The notes: a model not told the origin generated them from the sequence alone. Shown: positions 17,053-26,725, counted from the stretch's first letter. The stretch is DNA of 64,000 bases from JAJYTL01 sp046705265 (GCA_046705265.1 JBJKQL010000140.1:1-64000); one strand, 5' to 3'. Numbers and translations: made by a program.

Positions 17053-18846
17053 TCAGGCCACCCGGACCTTGACGTAGCTGCCGGGCGCGGGCTCGATCGC
17101 GGGCAGAGCGCCGGCGCCAGGTTTCCGCGCCGCCACCATGGGCCCGGCGCGGCGCGCCAACCAGCGTTCCCAATCCGGCCACCAGGAACCCGGCACTTCT
17201 TTCGCGGCGTCGAGCCATTCATCGACAGTGGGCGGAAACGCGCCGGCCGCGCTCACCCAATGCTGATACTTCTTTTGCGCCGGCGGATTGATCGCGCCGG
17301 CTACATGACCCGAACCCGCGAGCACGAAACGAACTGGTCCGTCAAGCAGGTGGACGAATTTGTAAACCGAGCGCGCCGGTGCGATATGGTCCTCTTTCGC
17401 CGCCTGGATGTAGCACGGCACGGCGGTACGGCGAAGATCGATCGGCACGTTCGACAACGTGATGCCGCCCGGCTCGACGAGACGATTCTGCTTATACATG
17501 GCGCGCAGATAAAACCGGTGCATTTCGGCCGGCATGCGCGTCGCGTCCGAGTTCCAATAGAGCAGGTCGAAGGGTGGCGGTTCCTTGCCGAGAAGGTAGT
17601 TGTTGACGACAAACGACCAGATCAGATCGTTGGCGCGCAGCATGTTGAAGGTAGCGGCCATCTGAGTTCCGTCGAGATAGCCCTTCTTGCTCATCAAGTC
17701 CTCGATGTAATCAAGCGAGGCATCGTCGATCATGATCTGAAGCTCGCCCGCATCGCTGAAATCGACCTGGGAGGCGAGAAACGTCGCAGCTTTGATGCGT
17801 TGATCATCGACAGCCGCCATATAGGCCAGCGTCGTCGCGAGCAGGGTGCCGCCGATGCAATAGCCGAGAGCCATCACCTCCTTCTCGCCGACCGCCTGCT
17901 CGACGGCATCGAGCGCGGCGAGGATGCCCTCGTGCATGTAATCGCCGAAGGTGGTTTCGGCGTGGCTCTCGTCGGGATTCACCCAGGAGATGACGAAGAC
18001 CGTGTAGCCTTGCCCCACCGCCCAGCGGATCAGCGAGTTCTCGGGCTTGAGGTCGAGGATGTAATATTTGTTGATCCAGGGCGGCACGATGACGAGCGGC
18101 CGCTTGTGCACTTCATCCGTGGTCGGCTCATATTGAATGAGCTGCATGAGCCGGTTCTGGAACACCACGGCGCCCGGCGTGGTGGCAAGGTTGTCCCCGA
18201 CCCGGAAGGCGTTATCGTCGGTCATCCGTATCTTGAGTTCGCCGCCGCCCTGTTCGAGATCTTGGATGATATGACGAAGACCTTGCAGAAGATTCCGGCC
18301 ACCGCTTTCCATCGTGGCACGCAGCGCCTCGGGATTGGTGAGGAGAAAATTGGCCGGCGACACAGCATCGACGAACTGACGGGTGTAGAAGTCGACCTTT
18401 TTCGCCGTCTGATCATCGAGGCCGTCGGTCTCGCGCACCACATCCATCAGCCATTTCGCGGCCAGGAGATACGACTGTTTGATGAAATCGAAGGCAACCA
18501 GCTCTTGCCAGGCTGGATCGCGAAAGCGCCGGTCGCCGGAGGCTGGGGCAGCCACGGGCGGTGCGGTCTTGCCGGTGAAGCGCTCGAAGGCATAGCGCCA
18601 GAGCGCAATCTGTTGATCGAAGAGTGCGAACTCAGCCGCGACGAACCGCTCAGGCTCACTCATCACGCGCGCGGCGAACTTGCTGAAGGCTCCGGTGAGG
18701 TCAAGCGGGTCGACGCCTTCGGCCGCCACGCGCTCGGCATGGCGTGCAAAAAACTCCGCCATCATGCGCTGACCTTGCACGCCGACTTCGACCATCGCCT
18801 CGGCAAAACGGGAAAGTTCTTCCGCACTGTTTTCCTTATCCGCCAT
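17053..18846 (-). CDS. phaC: Class I poly(3-hydroxyalkanoate) synthase
   Basis: 597 residues. Polymerises hydroxyacyl-CoA into storage polyester on granules. The catalytic triad is C330 in the lipase-like box GYCIGG, D486 in KEDHIAP and H514 in GSGHVAG, spacing as in the Cupriavidus enzyme. The N-terminal 200 residues are the poorly conserved PhaC N-domain. ATG 18846 has GGAG about 8 bases upstream; a longer frame reaches 18945 without a ribosome site. No phaA, phaB, phaR or phasin gene is within the window, so this locus holds the synthase alone. It is divergent from the OmpA-like gene. Confidence 0.96.
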   Translation of the reverse strand: MADKENSAEELSRFAEAMVEVGVQGQRMMAEFFARHAERVAAEGVDPLDLTGAFSKFAARVMSEPERFVAAEFALFDQQIALWRYAFERFTGKTAPPVAAPASGDRRFRDPAWQELVAFDFIKQSYLLAAKWLMDVVRETDGLDDQTAKKVDFYTRQFVDAVSPANFLLTNPEALRATMESGGRNLLQGLRHIIQDLEQGGGELKIRMTDDNAFRVGDNLATTPGAVVFQNRLMQLIQYEPTTDEVHKRPLVIVPPWINKYYILDLKPENSLIRWAVGQGYTVFVISWVNPDESHAETTFGDYMHEGILAALDAVEQAVGEKEVMALGYCIGGTLLATTLAYMAAVDDQRIKAATFLASQVDFSDAGELQIMIDDASLDYIEDLMSKKGYLDGTQMAATFNMLRANDLIWSFVVNNYLLGKEPPPFDLLYWNSDATRMPAEMHRFYLRAMYKQNRLVEPGGITLSNVPIDLRRTAVPCYIQAAKEDHIAPARSVYKFVHLLDGPVRFVLAGSGHVAGAINPPAQKKYQHWVSAAGAFPPTVDEWLDAAKEVPGSWWPDWERWLARRAGPMVAARKPGAGALPAIEPAPGSYVKVRVA

Positions 18847-18989
18847 GTAGAACGCTCCGACACCGGCATCCCGAGTATAAAATGGGCAAAATATAATTTG
18901 TAGCCTGTTGGACCTTGCGCTATTGAGGACGGCAACAGGGGGCAAGACAAGGGCAAATTGTCTTTTGAACCGGCTGGTAAACGGGCGAC

Positions 18990-20174
18990 GTGGTGAGAAC
19001 TGAACGCGGTGCGGGCCAAGGGCGACGGCGGCTTCTCGCAGTGAGTTTCGCGGTCGGCGCGGCGCTCGTGCTCAGTGGCTGCTCTTCGGTACCGGATTGG
19101 GCCAATCCCGGCGCTTGGTATCGCGACGCCATGGGCGAGAACGCGAAGCCGCCGACCGCGACAGTGGTGCCGCCGGCCAGCGAAGCCGGTGGCAAGCCGA
19201 GCTATCCGAATATCGGTCCCGTGCCGCCGCGGCCCACGGCGCCATCAGCCGCCGCGCAAGCAAAAATGGAGCAGGGGCTTGCCGCGGATCGTGCCCAAGC
19301 GCAATACACGGCCGAGACCTTGACCGGCACGCCGCCCAATCCGCCCTCCGGCGCTCCCGCGAGCCCGATCCCGCCCGAGCCGGTGCCGCCCGGCAGTATC
19401 GTGACAACGCCGCCGAAGACGACGGCCGCGCCACCCGAAACGATGGCAGAGGCCACCCCGGCAGCGCCGCCACAAGGGGGGCAGCAGAACCAGGCGGCGC
19501 CGCAACCGCCGCCGCAAACAAATGTCCCCCCCTCATCGGCGGTTGCCCGGCAACAAAGTCCGCCTGCTCAAGCCATGGCGCAACCCGCGGCGCAGGCTGC
19601 GGCACCTGCCTTGCCGACGCCACCGCAGCCGCCCGCCACCTCTCAAGCTGCGCCTCCTACCGGCCAGTCTGGAACCAGCCCGCCGGCGGCCTCGCCGAAC
19701 ATTATCGATACGTACATGGCTGCGCTGCAAGCCTCGGGCGCGAACCGCGTTCCTGCCCCGGCGTCGAAGACCGCCGCGCACGCGGCACAGCCAACAGGCG
19801 CGCCGTCCTTCGCTGAAGCCGGCATCCACCATGTCGCGACGCTCATTTTTGCCAACGGCTCGGCCGAGATCGCCGCCAAGGACCGCGCCACGCTTCGCCA
19901 GATTGCCGCGGCGAGCCGCTCCGCAGGCGCGGTCATCCGGGTGGTCGGCTATGCCTCGCCCGCGGCCGGAAATTTGTCGCCGGCTGAACGGAAGCTTGCC
20001 AATTTCAACATCTCCTTCCGCCGCGCCGAAGCCGTTCGCGAGGCCCTGATCCGGGCCGGGGCGGCGCCAGGAAACATCAAGATCGTCGCTGCAAGTGACA
20101 ATTCCGAGAGATTCGGCGTGCCCTCGACCAACACCGATACGCGGCCCCGCGTCGAAATCTTTCTCGAAAATTAG
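18990..20174 (+). CDS. OmpA-like lipoprotein with long Pro/Ala-rich linker
   Basis: 394 residues from GTG 18990 (a second GTG follows at once). Lipobox LVLSGC places the acylated cysteine near residue 31. Residues about 55-270 are low-complexity, rich in Pro, Ala and Gln, and should span the periplasm. The C-terminal 120 residues are an OmpA peptidoglycan-binding domain: VATLIFANGSAEI, then GYAS, then RAEAVREALI and TDTRPRVEIFL. It likely tethers the outer membrane to the wall. The partner or exact role is not known. The alanine transaminase gene follows after 88 bases. Confidence 0.85.
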   Translation: MVRTERGAGQGRRRLLAVSFAVGAALVLSGCSSVPDWANPGAWYRDAMGENAKPPTATVVPPASEAGGKPSYPNIGPVPPRPTAPSAAAQAKMEQGLAADRAQAQYTAETLTGTPPNPPSGAPASPIPPEPVPPGSIVTTPPKTTAAPPETMAEATPAAPPQGGQQNQAAPQPPPQTNVPPSSAVARQQSPPAQAMAQPAAQAAAPALPTPPQPPATSQAAPPTGQSGTSPPAASPNIIDTYMAALQASGANRVPAPASKTAAHAAQPTGAPSFAEAGIHHVATLIFANGSAEIAAKDRATLRQIAAASRSAGAVIRVVGYASPAAGNLSPAERKLANFNISFRRAEAVREALIRAGAAPGNIKIVAASDNSERFGVPSTNTDTRPRVEIFLEN

Positions 20175-20262
20175 CGCCATTTCGGCTACACAGCAGGAAC
20201 GTGGCGTTCAGCGAGCCGGGCGCCATGCACCGTGTCACGTGAACCATTTGGGGCCGATCCCG

Positions 20263-21483
20263 ATGGACCAGGAATTCCACCGCATCAAGCGGCTGCCGCC
20301 ATACGTCTTCGAAGAAGTCAACCGCATGAAGGCGCGCGCCCGCGCCGCCGGCGAGGACATTATCGATTTCGGTATGGGCAATCCCGACATGGCGACGCCG
20401 CACCACATCGTGGACAAGCTGGTCGAGGCGGCGCAGAACCCGCGCGCGCATCGTTATTCCACGTCGCGCGGCATACCCGGGCTGAGGCGGGCGCTGGCCC
20501 GCTACTACGGTCGCCGCTTCGGCGTCGACCTCGACCCCGAGACCGAAGTGATCGCGACACTCGGATCGAAAGAAGGCCTCGCCAATCTCGCCATGGCGAT
20601 TACGACGCCGGGCGATACCATCGTGGTGCCAAATCCGAGTTACCCCATCCATCCTTACGGATTCATCATCGCGGGGGCGACGGTGCGCGACGTGCAGATC
20701 GGCCCCGGTATCGATTTCATGGCCGGCCTCGAGCGCGCGGTGAGCCATCTCGCGCCGCCGCCGGTTGCGATCGTGGTGAACTTTCCCGCCAATCCGACGG
20801 CGATGACGGTCGATCTCGACTTCTACGGCAGACTGGTGGAATTCGCGCGCGCCCGCGGGCTCTACGTCCTGTCCGATATTGCCTATGCGGAGATCTATTT
20901 CGACGACAAGCCACCGCCCTCGATCCTCCAGATTCCTGGCGCCAAGGACGTCGCGGTGGAATTTTCCAGCATGAGCAAGACCTACGCCATGCCAGGTTGG
21001 CGCATCGGCTTCGCGGCCGGCAACCGCCGCCTGATCCATGCCCTGACGCGGATCAAATCCTATCTTGATTACGGCGCCTTCACGCCGATCCAGGTCGCCG
21101 CCTCCGCGGCCTTGAACGGGCCGCAAGATTGCGTCGAGGAAATGCGGCGCACCTATCGCTCTCGCCGCGACGTGTTGATTCGCGGCCTGAACCACGCCGG
21201 TTGGGACGTGCCGAGCCCGACCGCCTCGATGTTCGCCTGGGCGCCGATCCCAAAGCCGTTTCAGCATCTCGGCTCGCTCGAATTCGCGAAGCTCCTCCTC
21301 ACCGAGGCCAAGGTCGCCGTATCGCCAGGCATGGGTTTCGGCCAATACGGCGACGGCCACGTTCGTATCGCGCTCGTGGAAAACGAACAGCGCATCCGCC
21401 AGGCTTGCAAGAACATCAAGCGCATGTTGAGCATGCCGGACGAGGTTCTGGCGCTCGCGGAGAAGCGGGCGCTCGCGTCTTGA
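20263..21483 (+). CDS. alaC: Class I/II aminotransferase, AlaC-like
   Basis: 406 residues of the fold-type I aminotransferase family, closest from memory to the glutamate-pyruvate transaminase AlaC and to LL-diaminopimelate aminotransferase. Pyridoxal phosphate lysine is K239 in SSMSKTYAMPGWRIGF. Other marks are IDFGMGNPD near residue 43 and NFPANPTA near residue 175. ATG 20263 is chosen since the family starts EFHRIKRLPPYVF; the frame is open upstream. Its stop overlaps the hom start (TTGA), so the two are coupled. The linkage to hom suggests a role in aspartate-family or alanine metabolism. Confidence 0.88.
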   Translation: MDQEFHRIKRLPPYVFEEVNRMKARARAAGEDIIDFGMGNPDMATPHHIVDKLVEAAQNPRAHRYSTSRGIPGLRRALARYYGRRFGVDLDPETEVIATLGSKEGLANLAMAITTPGDTIVVPNPSYPIHPYGFIIAGATVRDVQIGPGIDFMAGLERAVSHLAPPPVAIVVNFPANPTAMTVDLDFYGRLVEFARARGLYVLSDIAYAEIYFDDKPPPSILQIPGAKDVAVEFSSMSKTYAMPGWRIGFAAGNRRLIHALTRIKSYLDYGAFTPIQVAASAALNGPQDCVEEMRRTYRSRRDVLIRGLNHAGWDVPSPTASMFAWAPIPKPFQHLGSLEFAKLLLTEAKVAVSPGMGFGQYGDGHVRIALVENEQRIRQACKNIKRMLSMPDEVLALAEKRALAS

Positions 21484-22775
21484 CGCAGCCACTCACTCTC
21501 GGCATCGCCGGCCTCGGCACCGTCGGTATCGGTTTTTTGCAGCTTCTCAGCGAGCAGGGGGAGGTTCTGGCGCGCCGCGCCGGACGGCCGATCGAGGTGG
21601 TCGCCGTCTCGGCACGCGACAAGTCACGGAAGCGCGACATCGATATTTCCGCCTTTCGCTGGCACGACGAACCAACAGCGCTGGCAAGCGACCCGGCCGT
21701 CCAGGTCGTGGTCGAACTTATCGGCGGCGCGGACGGGGCCGCCAAGGCGATCTGCGAAGGCGCGATCGCGAACGGTAAGCCAGTGGTAACGGCGAACAAA
21801 GCGTTGCTCGCAATCCACGGCACCGAGATCGCGAGGCGCGCCGAGGCGGCGAACGTCCCGCTCTGCTTCGAGGCCGCCGTCGCGGGCGGCGTGCCGATCG
21901 TCAAGGCGTTGCGCGAAGGCCTTGCCGGCAACAGCTTCCGCCGCGTTTTCGGCATCCTGAATGGGACCTCGAATTATATTTTGACCCAAATGCAGGAAAG
22001 CGGCCGCGACTTCCAGAGCGTGCTTGAGGAGGCGCAAGGCTTGGGCTATGCCGAGGCCGATCCTTCCTTCGACATCGACGGTGTCGACGCCGCGCACAAG
22101 CTTGCCATCCTGACCAGCCTCGCTTTCAACTGCCCGGTCGATTTTTCCGCCGTACACGTCGAGGGTATACGCCATGTCACGGCGCTCGACATCGCCTTCG
22201 CGCGCGAGCTTGGCTACCGGATCAAGCTTCTCGCCATCACCCAGTCGGCCACGCATGGCATCGCGCAGCGCGTGCACCCCTGCATGATCGATGCCGAAAG
22301 CCCGATCGCCCATGTCGACGGCGTGTTCAATGCCGTCGTCGCCGAAGGCAACTTCGTCGACCGCACGATGTTCGTCGGCCGTGGTGCCGGCGCCGGGCCG
22401 ACCGCCTCCGCCGTCGCCGCCGATATCGTCGATCTTGCCGCCGGTCGCCACGCGCCGCCGTTCGGCGTTCCGGCGTCGAAATTCGGCCGCTTCAACGCTG
22501 CCCCCATGAACCGCCACCGCGGTCCCTATTACGTCCGCCTGATGGTCTATGATCGTCCCGGCGTGATCGCTGACATCGCCGCCGTGCTTCGCGACGAGCA
22601 AATCTCGATCGAATCGCTCCTCCAGCGCGGCCGAGCGGCGCCGGGCCAAGCCGTGCCGGTGGTGATGATCACCCACGAAACCGAGGAGGCGGCGATGGTG
22701 ACGGCGCTCGATAAAATCGGTCACCTGGAGAGCGTATGCGAACCGCCGCGGATGATCCGCATCGAGGAACTTTAG
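21480..22775 (+). CDS. hom: Homoserine dehydrogenase, probable TTG start
   Basis: 431 residues. Reduces aspartate semialdehyde to homoserine, ahead of ThrB encoded at 13160. Rossmann motif GIAGLGTVGIG at residue 8, NKAL near residue 102, GILNGTSNYIL near 159 and catalytic KLAI near 206 are in place. A C-terminal ACT domain (from about residue 350, YYVRLMVYDRPGVIADIA) suggests feedback control by threonine. No ATG or GTG is in frame near the conserved start; TTG 21480 overlaps the alaC stop and gives MTQPLTLGIAG, the normal length. The frame is open further up within alaC. Confidence 0.94.
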   Translation: MTQPLTLGIAGLGTVGIGFLQLLSEQGEVLARRAGRPIEVVAVSARDKSRKRDIDISAFRWHDEPTALASDPAVQVVVELIGGADGAAKAICEGAIANGKPVVTANKALLAIHGTEIARRAEAANVPLCFEAAVAGGVPIVKALREGLAGNSFRRVFGILNGTSNYILTQMQESGRDFQSVLEEAQGLGYAEADPSFDIDGVDAAHKLAILTSLAFNCPVDFSAVHVEGIRHVTALDIAFARELGYRIKLLAITQSATHGIAQRVHPCMIDAESPIAHVDGVFNAVVAEGNFVDRTMFVGRGAGAGPTASAVAADIVDLAAGRHAPPFGVPASKFGRFNAAPMNRHRGPYYVRLMVYDRPGVIADIAAVLRDEQISIESLLQRGRAAPGQAVPVVMITHETEEAAMVTALDKIGHLESVCEPPRMIRIEEL

Positions 22776-22807
22776 CAATCGCGACCACAGAAAACAAAAG
22801 GCTGGTG

Positions 22808-23779
22808 ATGGCGAGAAAATCGACACTGGAGCGACCGCTGACGTTGGAGGTGGTGCGCGTCACCGAGGCTGCGGCCTTGGCCTCCGCCCGATTCATGGGG
22901 CTTGGCGACGAAAAGGCCGCGGATCAGGCGGCGGTGGACGCCATGCGGCGGACATTGAACCTGCTGCCGATCAGCGGCAAGGTGGTGATCGGCGAGGGCG
23001 AGCGCGACGAAGCGCCGATGCTCTATATCGGCGAGAAGGTCGGCACCGGTGAGGGCCCGGCGGTCGATGTCGCGCTCGATCCGCTCGAAGGCACGACGCT
23101 GACGGCAAAGGGAGGGCCGAATGCGATGGCGGTTTTGGCGCTCGCCGAAGCCGGCGGTTTTCTGCATGCTCCCGATGTCTACATGGACAAGATCGCGGTC
23201 GGCGGCGATCTGCCGGATGGTGTCGTCGATCTCGACGCGAGTCCAAAGGAAAACATCACGGCCCTGGCCAAGGCCAAGGGCATTCCCCCCCATGGCATTG
23301 TCGCGTGCATCCTTGACCGGCCACGCCACGCCGATTTGATTGCGGCGGTGCGCGCGACCGGCGCGCGCGTGCGGCTGATCCCGGACGGCGACATCGCCGG
23401 CATCATCGCGACCACCGATCCACGCACCGGCATCGACATCTATCTCGGCACCGGCGGCGCGCCCGAGGGCGTGCTGGCTGCCGCGGCGCTGCGCTGCATC
23501 GGCGGACAGATCCAGGGCCGCCTCTTGTTCCGCAACGACGACGAGCGCGGCCGCGCCGGGCGGCTCGGCATCACCGACCTCAACCGCAAATACGGCCTCA
23601 CCGACCTCGCCGGGGGCGAGGTGCTGTTTGCTTCAACGGGCGTCACCGATGGTTCGATGCTGGACGGCGTCCACCGGACGGCCGAAGGTTTCTCCAGCCA
23701 TTCGCTGGTGATGCGGTCATCGACCGGCACGGTTCGCTGGATCACGACCCACCATCGCATCGCCAACGGAAAGCCATAG
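22808..23779 (+). CDS. glpX: Fructose-1,6-bisphosphatase class II
   Basis: 323 residues. Hydrolyses fructose 1,6-bisphosphate in gluconeogenesis. The metal and phosphate motifs KVVIGEGERDEAPML (near residue 58) and DVALDPLEGTTL (near residue 89) are those of GlpX, as is GTGGAPEGVLAAAALRC near residue 215. ATG 22808 gives MARKSTLERPLTLEVVRVTE; AAAGG is upstream. It lies between hom and recJ, an order common in alphaproteobacteria, 32 bases after hom. Confidence 0.95.
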   Translation: MARKSTLERPLTLEVVRVTEAAALASARFMGLGDEKAADQAAVDAMRRTLNLLPISGKVVIGEGERDEAPMLYIGEKVGTGEGPAVDVALDPLEGTTLTAKGGPNAMAVLALAEAGGFLHAPDVYMDKIAVGGDLPDGVVDLDASPKENITALAKAKGIPPHGIVACILDRPRHADLIAAVRATGARVRLIPDGDIAGIIATTDPRTGIDIYLGTGGAPEGVLAAAALRCIGGQIQGRLLFRNDDERGRAGRLGITDLNRKYGLTDLAGGEVLFASTGVTDGSMLDGVHRTAEGFSSHSLVMRSSTGTVRWITTHHRIANGKP

Positions 23780-23782
23780 ACG

Positions 23783-25552
23783 GTGGCGGAGGCCGCGTTT
23801 CTCGGCGTCGCGTGCTCGCTCACCGGGCGGCGATGGCGGGCGCGGACGGCGGATGAGCGGCTCGCGGCGGCACTCGCCCAACGCTTCGCCCTGCCGGATG
23901 TGGTGGGCCGGGTGCTCGCGGGACGCGGCGTTACCCTTGATACTTGCGAGCAGTTCCTGAACGCGCGGCTTGCGACGCACCTGCCGCACCCCTCACGCTT
24001 CCGCGACATGGACCGGGCGGCCACGCGCGTCGCCACGGCAATCATGTCGCGCGAGCCGGTCGCGGTCTTCGGCGATTACGACGTCGACGGCGCCACCTCT
24101 TCGGCACTGTTGAAGCTTTTTTTCACCGCCGTCCAGGGCCGGCTCACGGTCTATATCCCCGACCGCATGACGGAGGGTTATGGGCCGAACGCGGCGGCAT
24201 TGGAAAAGCTCCGCCGTGCCGGGCACAAGCTCGTCATCACCGTCGACTGCGGCACCACGGCGCATCAGCCGCTTGCCACCGCCAAGGAGGCCGGTATGGA
24301 GGTGATCGTCGTCGACCATCATCTCGCCGGTGCCTCGCTCGCGCCGGCTTTCGCCGTGATCAATCCGAACCGGTTGGACGAAAGCGGTGAATTCCGCGAT
24401 CTTGCCGCCGTCGGCGTCGCATTTCTTCTGGTCGTCGCCGTGAACCGCGCGCTGCGCGAGGCCGGCTGGTATGAAAAGGGCCGGGCTGAGCCCGATCTCC
24501 GGCTGTGGCTCGATCTCGTCGCGCTCGGCACGGTTTGCGACATGGTGCCGCTCCGCGGATTGAACCGTGTCTTCGTCCGCCAGGGCCTGAAGGTGATGAC
24601 GGCGCGCGCCAACCCCGGCCTTGTCGCGCTCGCCGATACCGCTCGGATCGCGACACGGCCCGACTGCTACCAACTCGGCTTCGTGCTCGGTCCCCGGATC
24701 AACGCGGGCGGCCGGGTCGGTCAATCGGATCTCGGCGTGCGGCTTCTTACCGCCACCGATGTCTCGAGCGCAATGCCTCTAGCCACAACGCTAGACAAGC
24801 TCAACGCGGAACGGCGCGCGATCGAGGCGCTGGTACAGGAAAGTGCCTTGGCGCAAGCCGAGGCACAGCACGAAACGCCGGTCATCCTGGTTGCCGGGCG
24901 CGGCTGGCACCCGGGCGTGATCGGCATCGTCGCCGGCCGCTTGAAGGAGCGTTTCCGCCGACCGGCGCTGGTAGTTGCGATCGAAGACGGCATCGGCAAG
25001 GGATCAGGCCGCTCGGTGCCGGGAGTCGATCTCGGCGCCGCGGTGGTCGCGGCACGCCAAGCCGGGATTTTGCGGGATGGCGGCGGCCATCCCATGGCGG
25101 CGGGGTTCAGCGTCGCCGAAGATCGGCTGCCGGCCTTGCGGGATTTCCTCATCGCGCGGATTGCGCCGCAACTAACGGCGGACGCAACCAGCCCGAGCCT
25201 CGGCATCGACGGCGCGCTGGCGCCGGCGGGCGCCACGGCGGGCCTTCTCGCCCTATTGGAGCAGGCGGGCCCTTATGGCATGGGCCATGCCGAGCCACGG
25301 TTCGCCGTGCCCGACGTCGAGATCGTATGGTCCGACACCATGCGCGGCGGACATCTTCGCTGCGTCCTGGCCGGCGCCGACGGCGGCCGGCTCAAGGCCG
25401 TCGCCTTCCGGGCCGAGGAGAGCGGCCTCGGTCCGGCGCTTGCCAAGGCCGGGCGCGGCCAGCGCCTGCATGTCGCTGGCACGCTCAGGCCGAACGAGTG
25501 GCAGGGCCGGCACGAGGTCGATTTCATCATGGCCGACGCGGCGCGGATTTAA
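23783..25552 (+). CDS. recJ: Single-stranded-DNA-specific exonuclease RecJ
   Basis: 589 residues. 5'-3' exonuclease for recombination and mismatch repair. DHH-family metal motifs DYDVDG (about residues 97-102) and VDHH (about 177-180), then GTVCDMVPL near residue 250 and GPRINAGGR near 305. The DHHA1 domain with DGGGHPMAAGF is near residue 432, and an OB-type domain ends the protein. GTG 23783 lies 3 bases after the glpX stop. The tRNA-Glu gene follows 81 bases downstream. Confidence 0.95.
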   Translation: MAEAAFLGVACSLTGRRWRARTADERLAAALAQRFALPDVVGRVLAGRGVTLDTCEQFLNARLATHLPHPSRFRDMDRAATRVATAIMSREPVAVFGDYDVDGATSSALLKLFFTAVQGRLTVYIPDRMTEGYGPNAAALEKLRRAGHKLVITVDCGTTAHQPLATAKEAGMEVIVVDHHLAGASLAPAFAVINPNRLDESGEFRDLAAVGVAFLLVVAVNRALREAGWYEKGRAEPDLRLWLDLVALGTVCDMVPLRGLNRVFVRQGLKVMTARANPGLVALADTARIATRPDCYQLGFVLGPRINAGGRVGQSDLGVRLLTATDVSSAMPLATTLDKLNAERRAIEALVQESALAQAEAQHETPVILVAGRGWHPGVIGIVAGRLKERFRRPALVVAIEDGIGKGSGRSVPGVDLGAAVVAARQAGILRDGGGHPMAAGFSVAEDRLPALRDFLIARIAPQLTADATSPSLGIDGALAPAGATAGLLALLEQAGPYGMGHAEPRFAVPDVEIVWSDTMRGGHLRCVLAGADGGRLKAVAFRAEESGLGPALAKAGRGQRLHVAGTLRPNEWQGRHEVDFIMADAARI

Positions 25553-25633
25553 GGCGTTCGCTCGCTCCACCGCCGCCCCTGACGCGAAGCAGCTTGATTT
25601 CTCGGCCTCGGCCCGATAGAGGTGTGCCACCTT

Positions 25634-25711
25634 GACCCCATCGTCTAGCCCGGCCTAGGACGTCACCCTTTCAAGGTGAAAACACGGGTTCGAATCCCGT
25701 TGGGGTCGCCA
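25634..25711 (+). tRNA. tRNA-Glu (TTC anticodon), CCA encoded
   Basis: Acceptor arms GACCCCA (25634-25640) and TGGGGTC (25701-25707), discriminator G, then encoded CCA. The D arm is GTC...GGAC with a loop two bases longer than in E. coli. Anticodon stem TCACC/GGTGA holds the loop CTTTCAA, so the anticodon is TTC. The T arm has CGGGTTCGAATCCCG. All arms pair fully. No second tRNA or integrase gene adjoins it. Confidence 0.97.
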
Positions 25712-26086
25712 GTATTCATGAAAATTCAGTGCGCTTGCGCGCAAGATCCGACCCAGCCTTGTCCGATATTTGGCCAATACGCCGCGATAGACGCGGCCAC
25801 ATCCGATAGGGCAAAGAAGAGCCCGGCCTGAGCCGGGCGAGTTTTCGTGGCAATCCGGGTCCTAGAGGATATCAATGACGGAGTGAGGGAGGTCGTTCGC
25901 CGTCATTTTCTGGCCCGCGCGAGGCAGATTAGCGAGGATGGGTGACCCTTTTATTAAGCCGCAGAGGAATTTCACGGTCGAATCGCGTCTGAGCGAGAAA
26001 CCCCCGTCCATTCGGGCACGCGCTGCGGCAAGAAACGTAACGAAGACGCGCGCGTTCCAGAACTGGGACAGCCGCCACACGCAAGT
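25712..26086. other. Noncoding stretch after tRNA-Glu
   Basis: 375 bases. Apart from the terminator hairpin at 25821-25845 I see no supported gene. Short open frames occur on both strands (the longest 72 codons on the minus strand, 25862-26080) but have no ribosome site or recognisable protein. There is no copy of the tRNA 3' end in this stretch that would mark an attachment site. Confidence 0.6.
25821..25845 (+). terminator. Intrinsic terminator downstream of recJ and tRNA-Glu
   Basis: GCCCGGC (25821-25827), loop CTGA, GCCGGGC (25832-25838), then GAGTTTT. A 7-bp GC stem followed within 3 bases by four T, oriented for plus-strand transcripts ending after the tRNA. Confidence 0.75.
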
Positions 26087-26725
26087 CTAGCAACGATCCT
26101 GCCTCGCAAGACCCGGCGGACAAAACGGCCGGCCATTGTCCCGCCATCTATCGTCTCGACGCCCGTAGTCACGACGCTCGTCGCGTCGCTCGTAGTCGCG
26201 ACGCACCCAGTGGCCCGGTATTAACCGCCAGCCGCCCGCCACCGGCACCCACCGTGCAGGCGCATAGGCAAATCCCCGACGCTCGGGCTCCCAATGGCCC
26301 CGGCGCCAAGCATAATGGCCGTCGTCCCAGGCCCAGAAGCCCGGAATCCACACGAAGCCGATCCGCGCGGGCGGTGGCGCTTCAGCCGGCGGCGGTGGCG
26401 CCTGTACGAGGATACCGCCGGCGGGCGGTGGCGCAGGATAGCCAGCCTGCGCCGGCGGAGCGCAGTTCTGTGCGTCCATTGCTTCGCCGGCCTGATTGCC
26501 GACGACACCGCCGGCGAGTACGCCCCCGATAGTGGCGGCGACGTTGCCTGAACCGCGGCCAATCTGACTGCCGATAAGGCCGCCGGCCGCGGCCCCTGCG
26601 AGGGTGCCGATGGTCTGCCCCGTACCCATGCCTGGGCCGCAGGCTCCGGCATAAGCGGGCGCGTTGACACTGGCGCCGAGGCCTAGGACTGCGCCGACAG
26701 CGAGAGCGTGGAGAAAGGCTTTCAT
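26087..26725 (-). CDS. Glycine-zipper surface protein with YXWXXGHW-type repeats
   Basis: 212 residues from ATG 26725 (AGGAG 7 bases upstream). A Sec signal peptide (about 1-26, ending APAYAGA) precedes a glycine-zipper 2TM segment (about 32-80: GTLAGAAAGGLIGSQIGRGSG and TIGGVLAGGVVGNQAG), a Pro-rich linker, then Trp/Tyr/His repeats WIPGFWAWDDGHYAWRRGHW and GGWRLIPGHW. The tail is Arg/Asp-rich with repeats of RRD. Such proteins sit in the outer membrane or periplasm; function is unknown. Single gene, with only small hairpins nearby. Confidence 0.8.
   Translation of the reverse strand: MKAFLHALAVGAVLGLGASVNAPAYAGACGPGMGTGQTIGTLAGAAAGGLIGSQIGRGSGNVAATIGGVLAGGVVGNQAGEAMDAQNCAPPAQAGYPAPPPAGGILVQAPPPPAEAPPPARIGFVWIPGFWAWDDGHYAWRRGHWEPERRGFAYAPARWVPVAGGWRLIPGHWVRRDYERRDERRDYGRRDDRWRDNGRPFCPPGLARQDRC

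Noticed and set aside
17260..18903. 547-codon open frame opposite phaC
   Set aside because: Antisense artefact of GC-rich codon use; the PHA synthase with intact triad is on the minus strand.
25634..25711. Attachment site with integrase at tRNA-Glu
   Set aside because: No integrase gene and no direct repeat of the tRNA 3' end were seen within the window.
25862..26080. Possible 72-residue protein on the minus strand after the tRNA
   Set aside because: No ribosome site, no signal or known motif, and several competing short frames in the same place.
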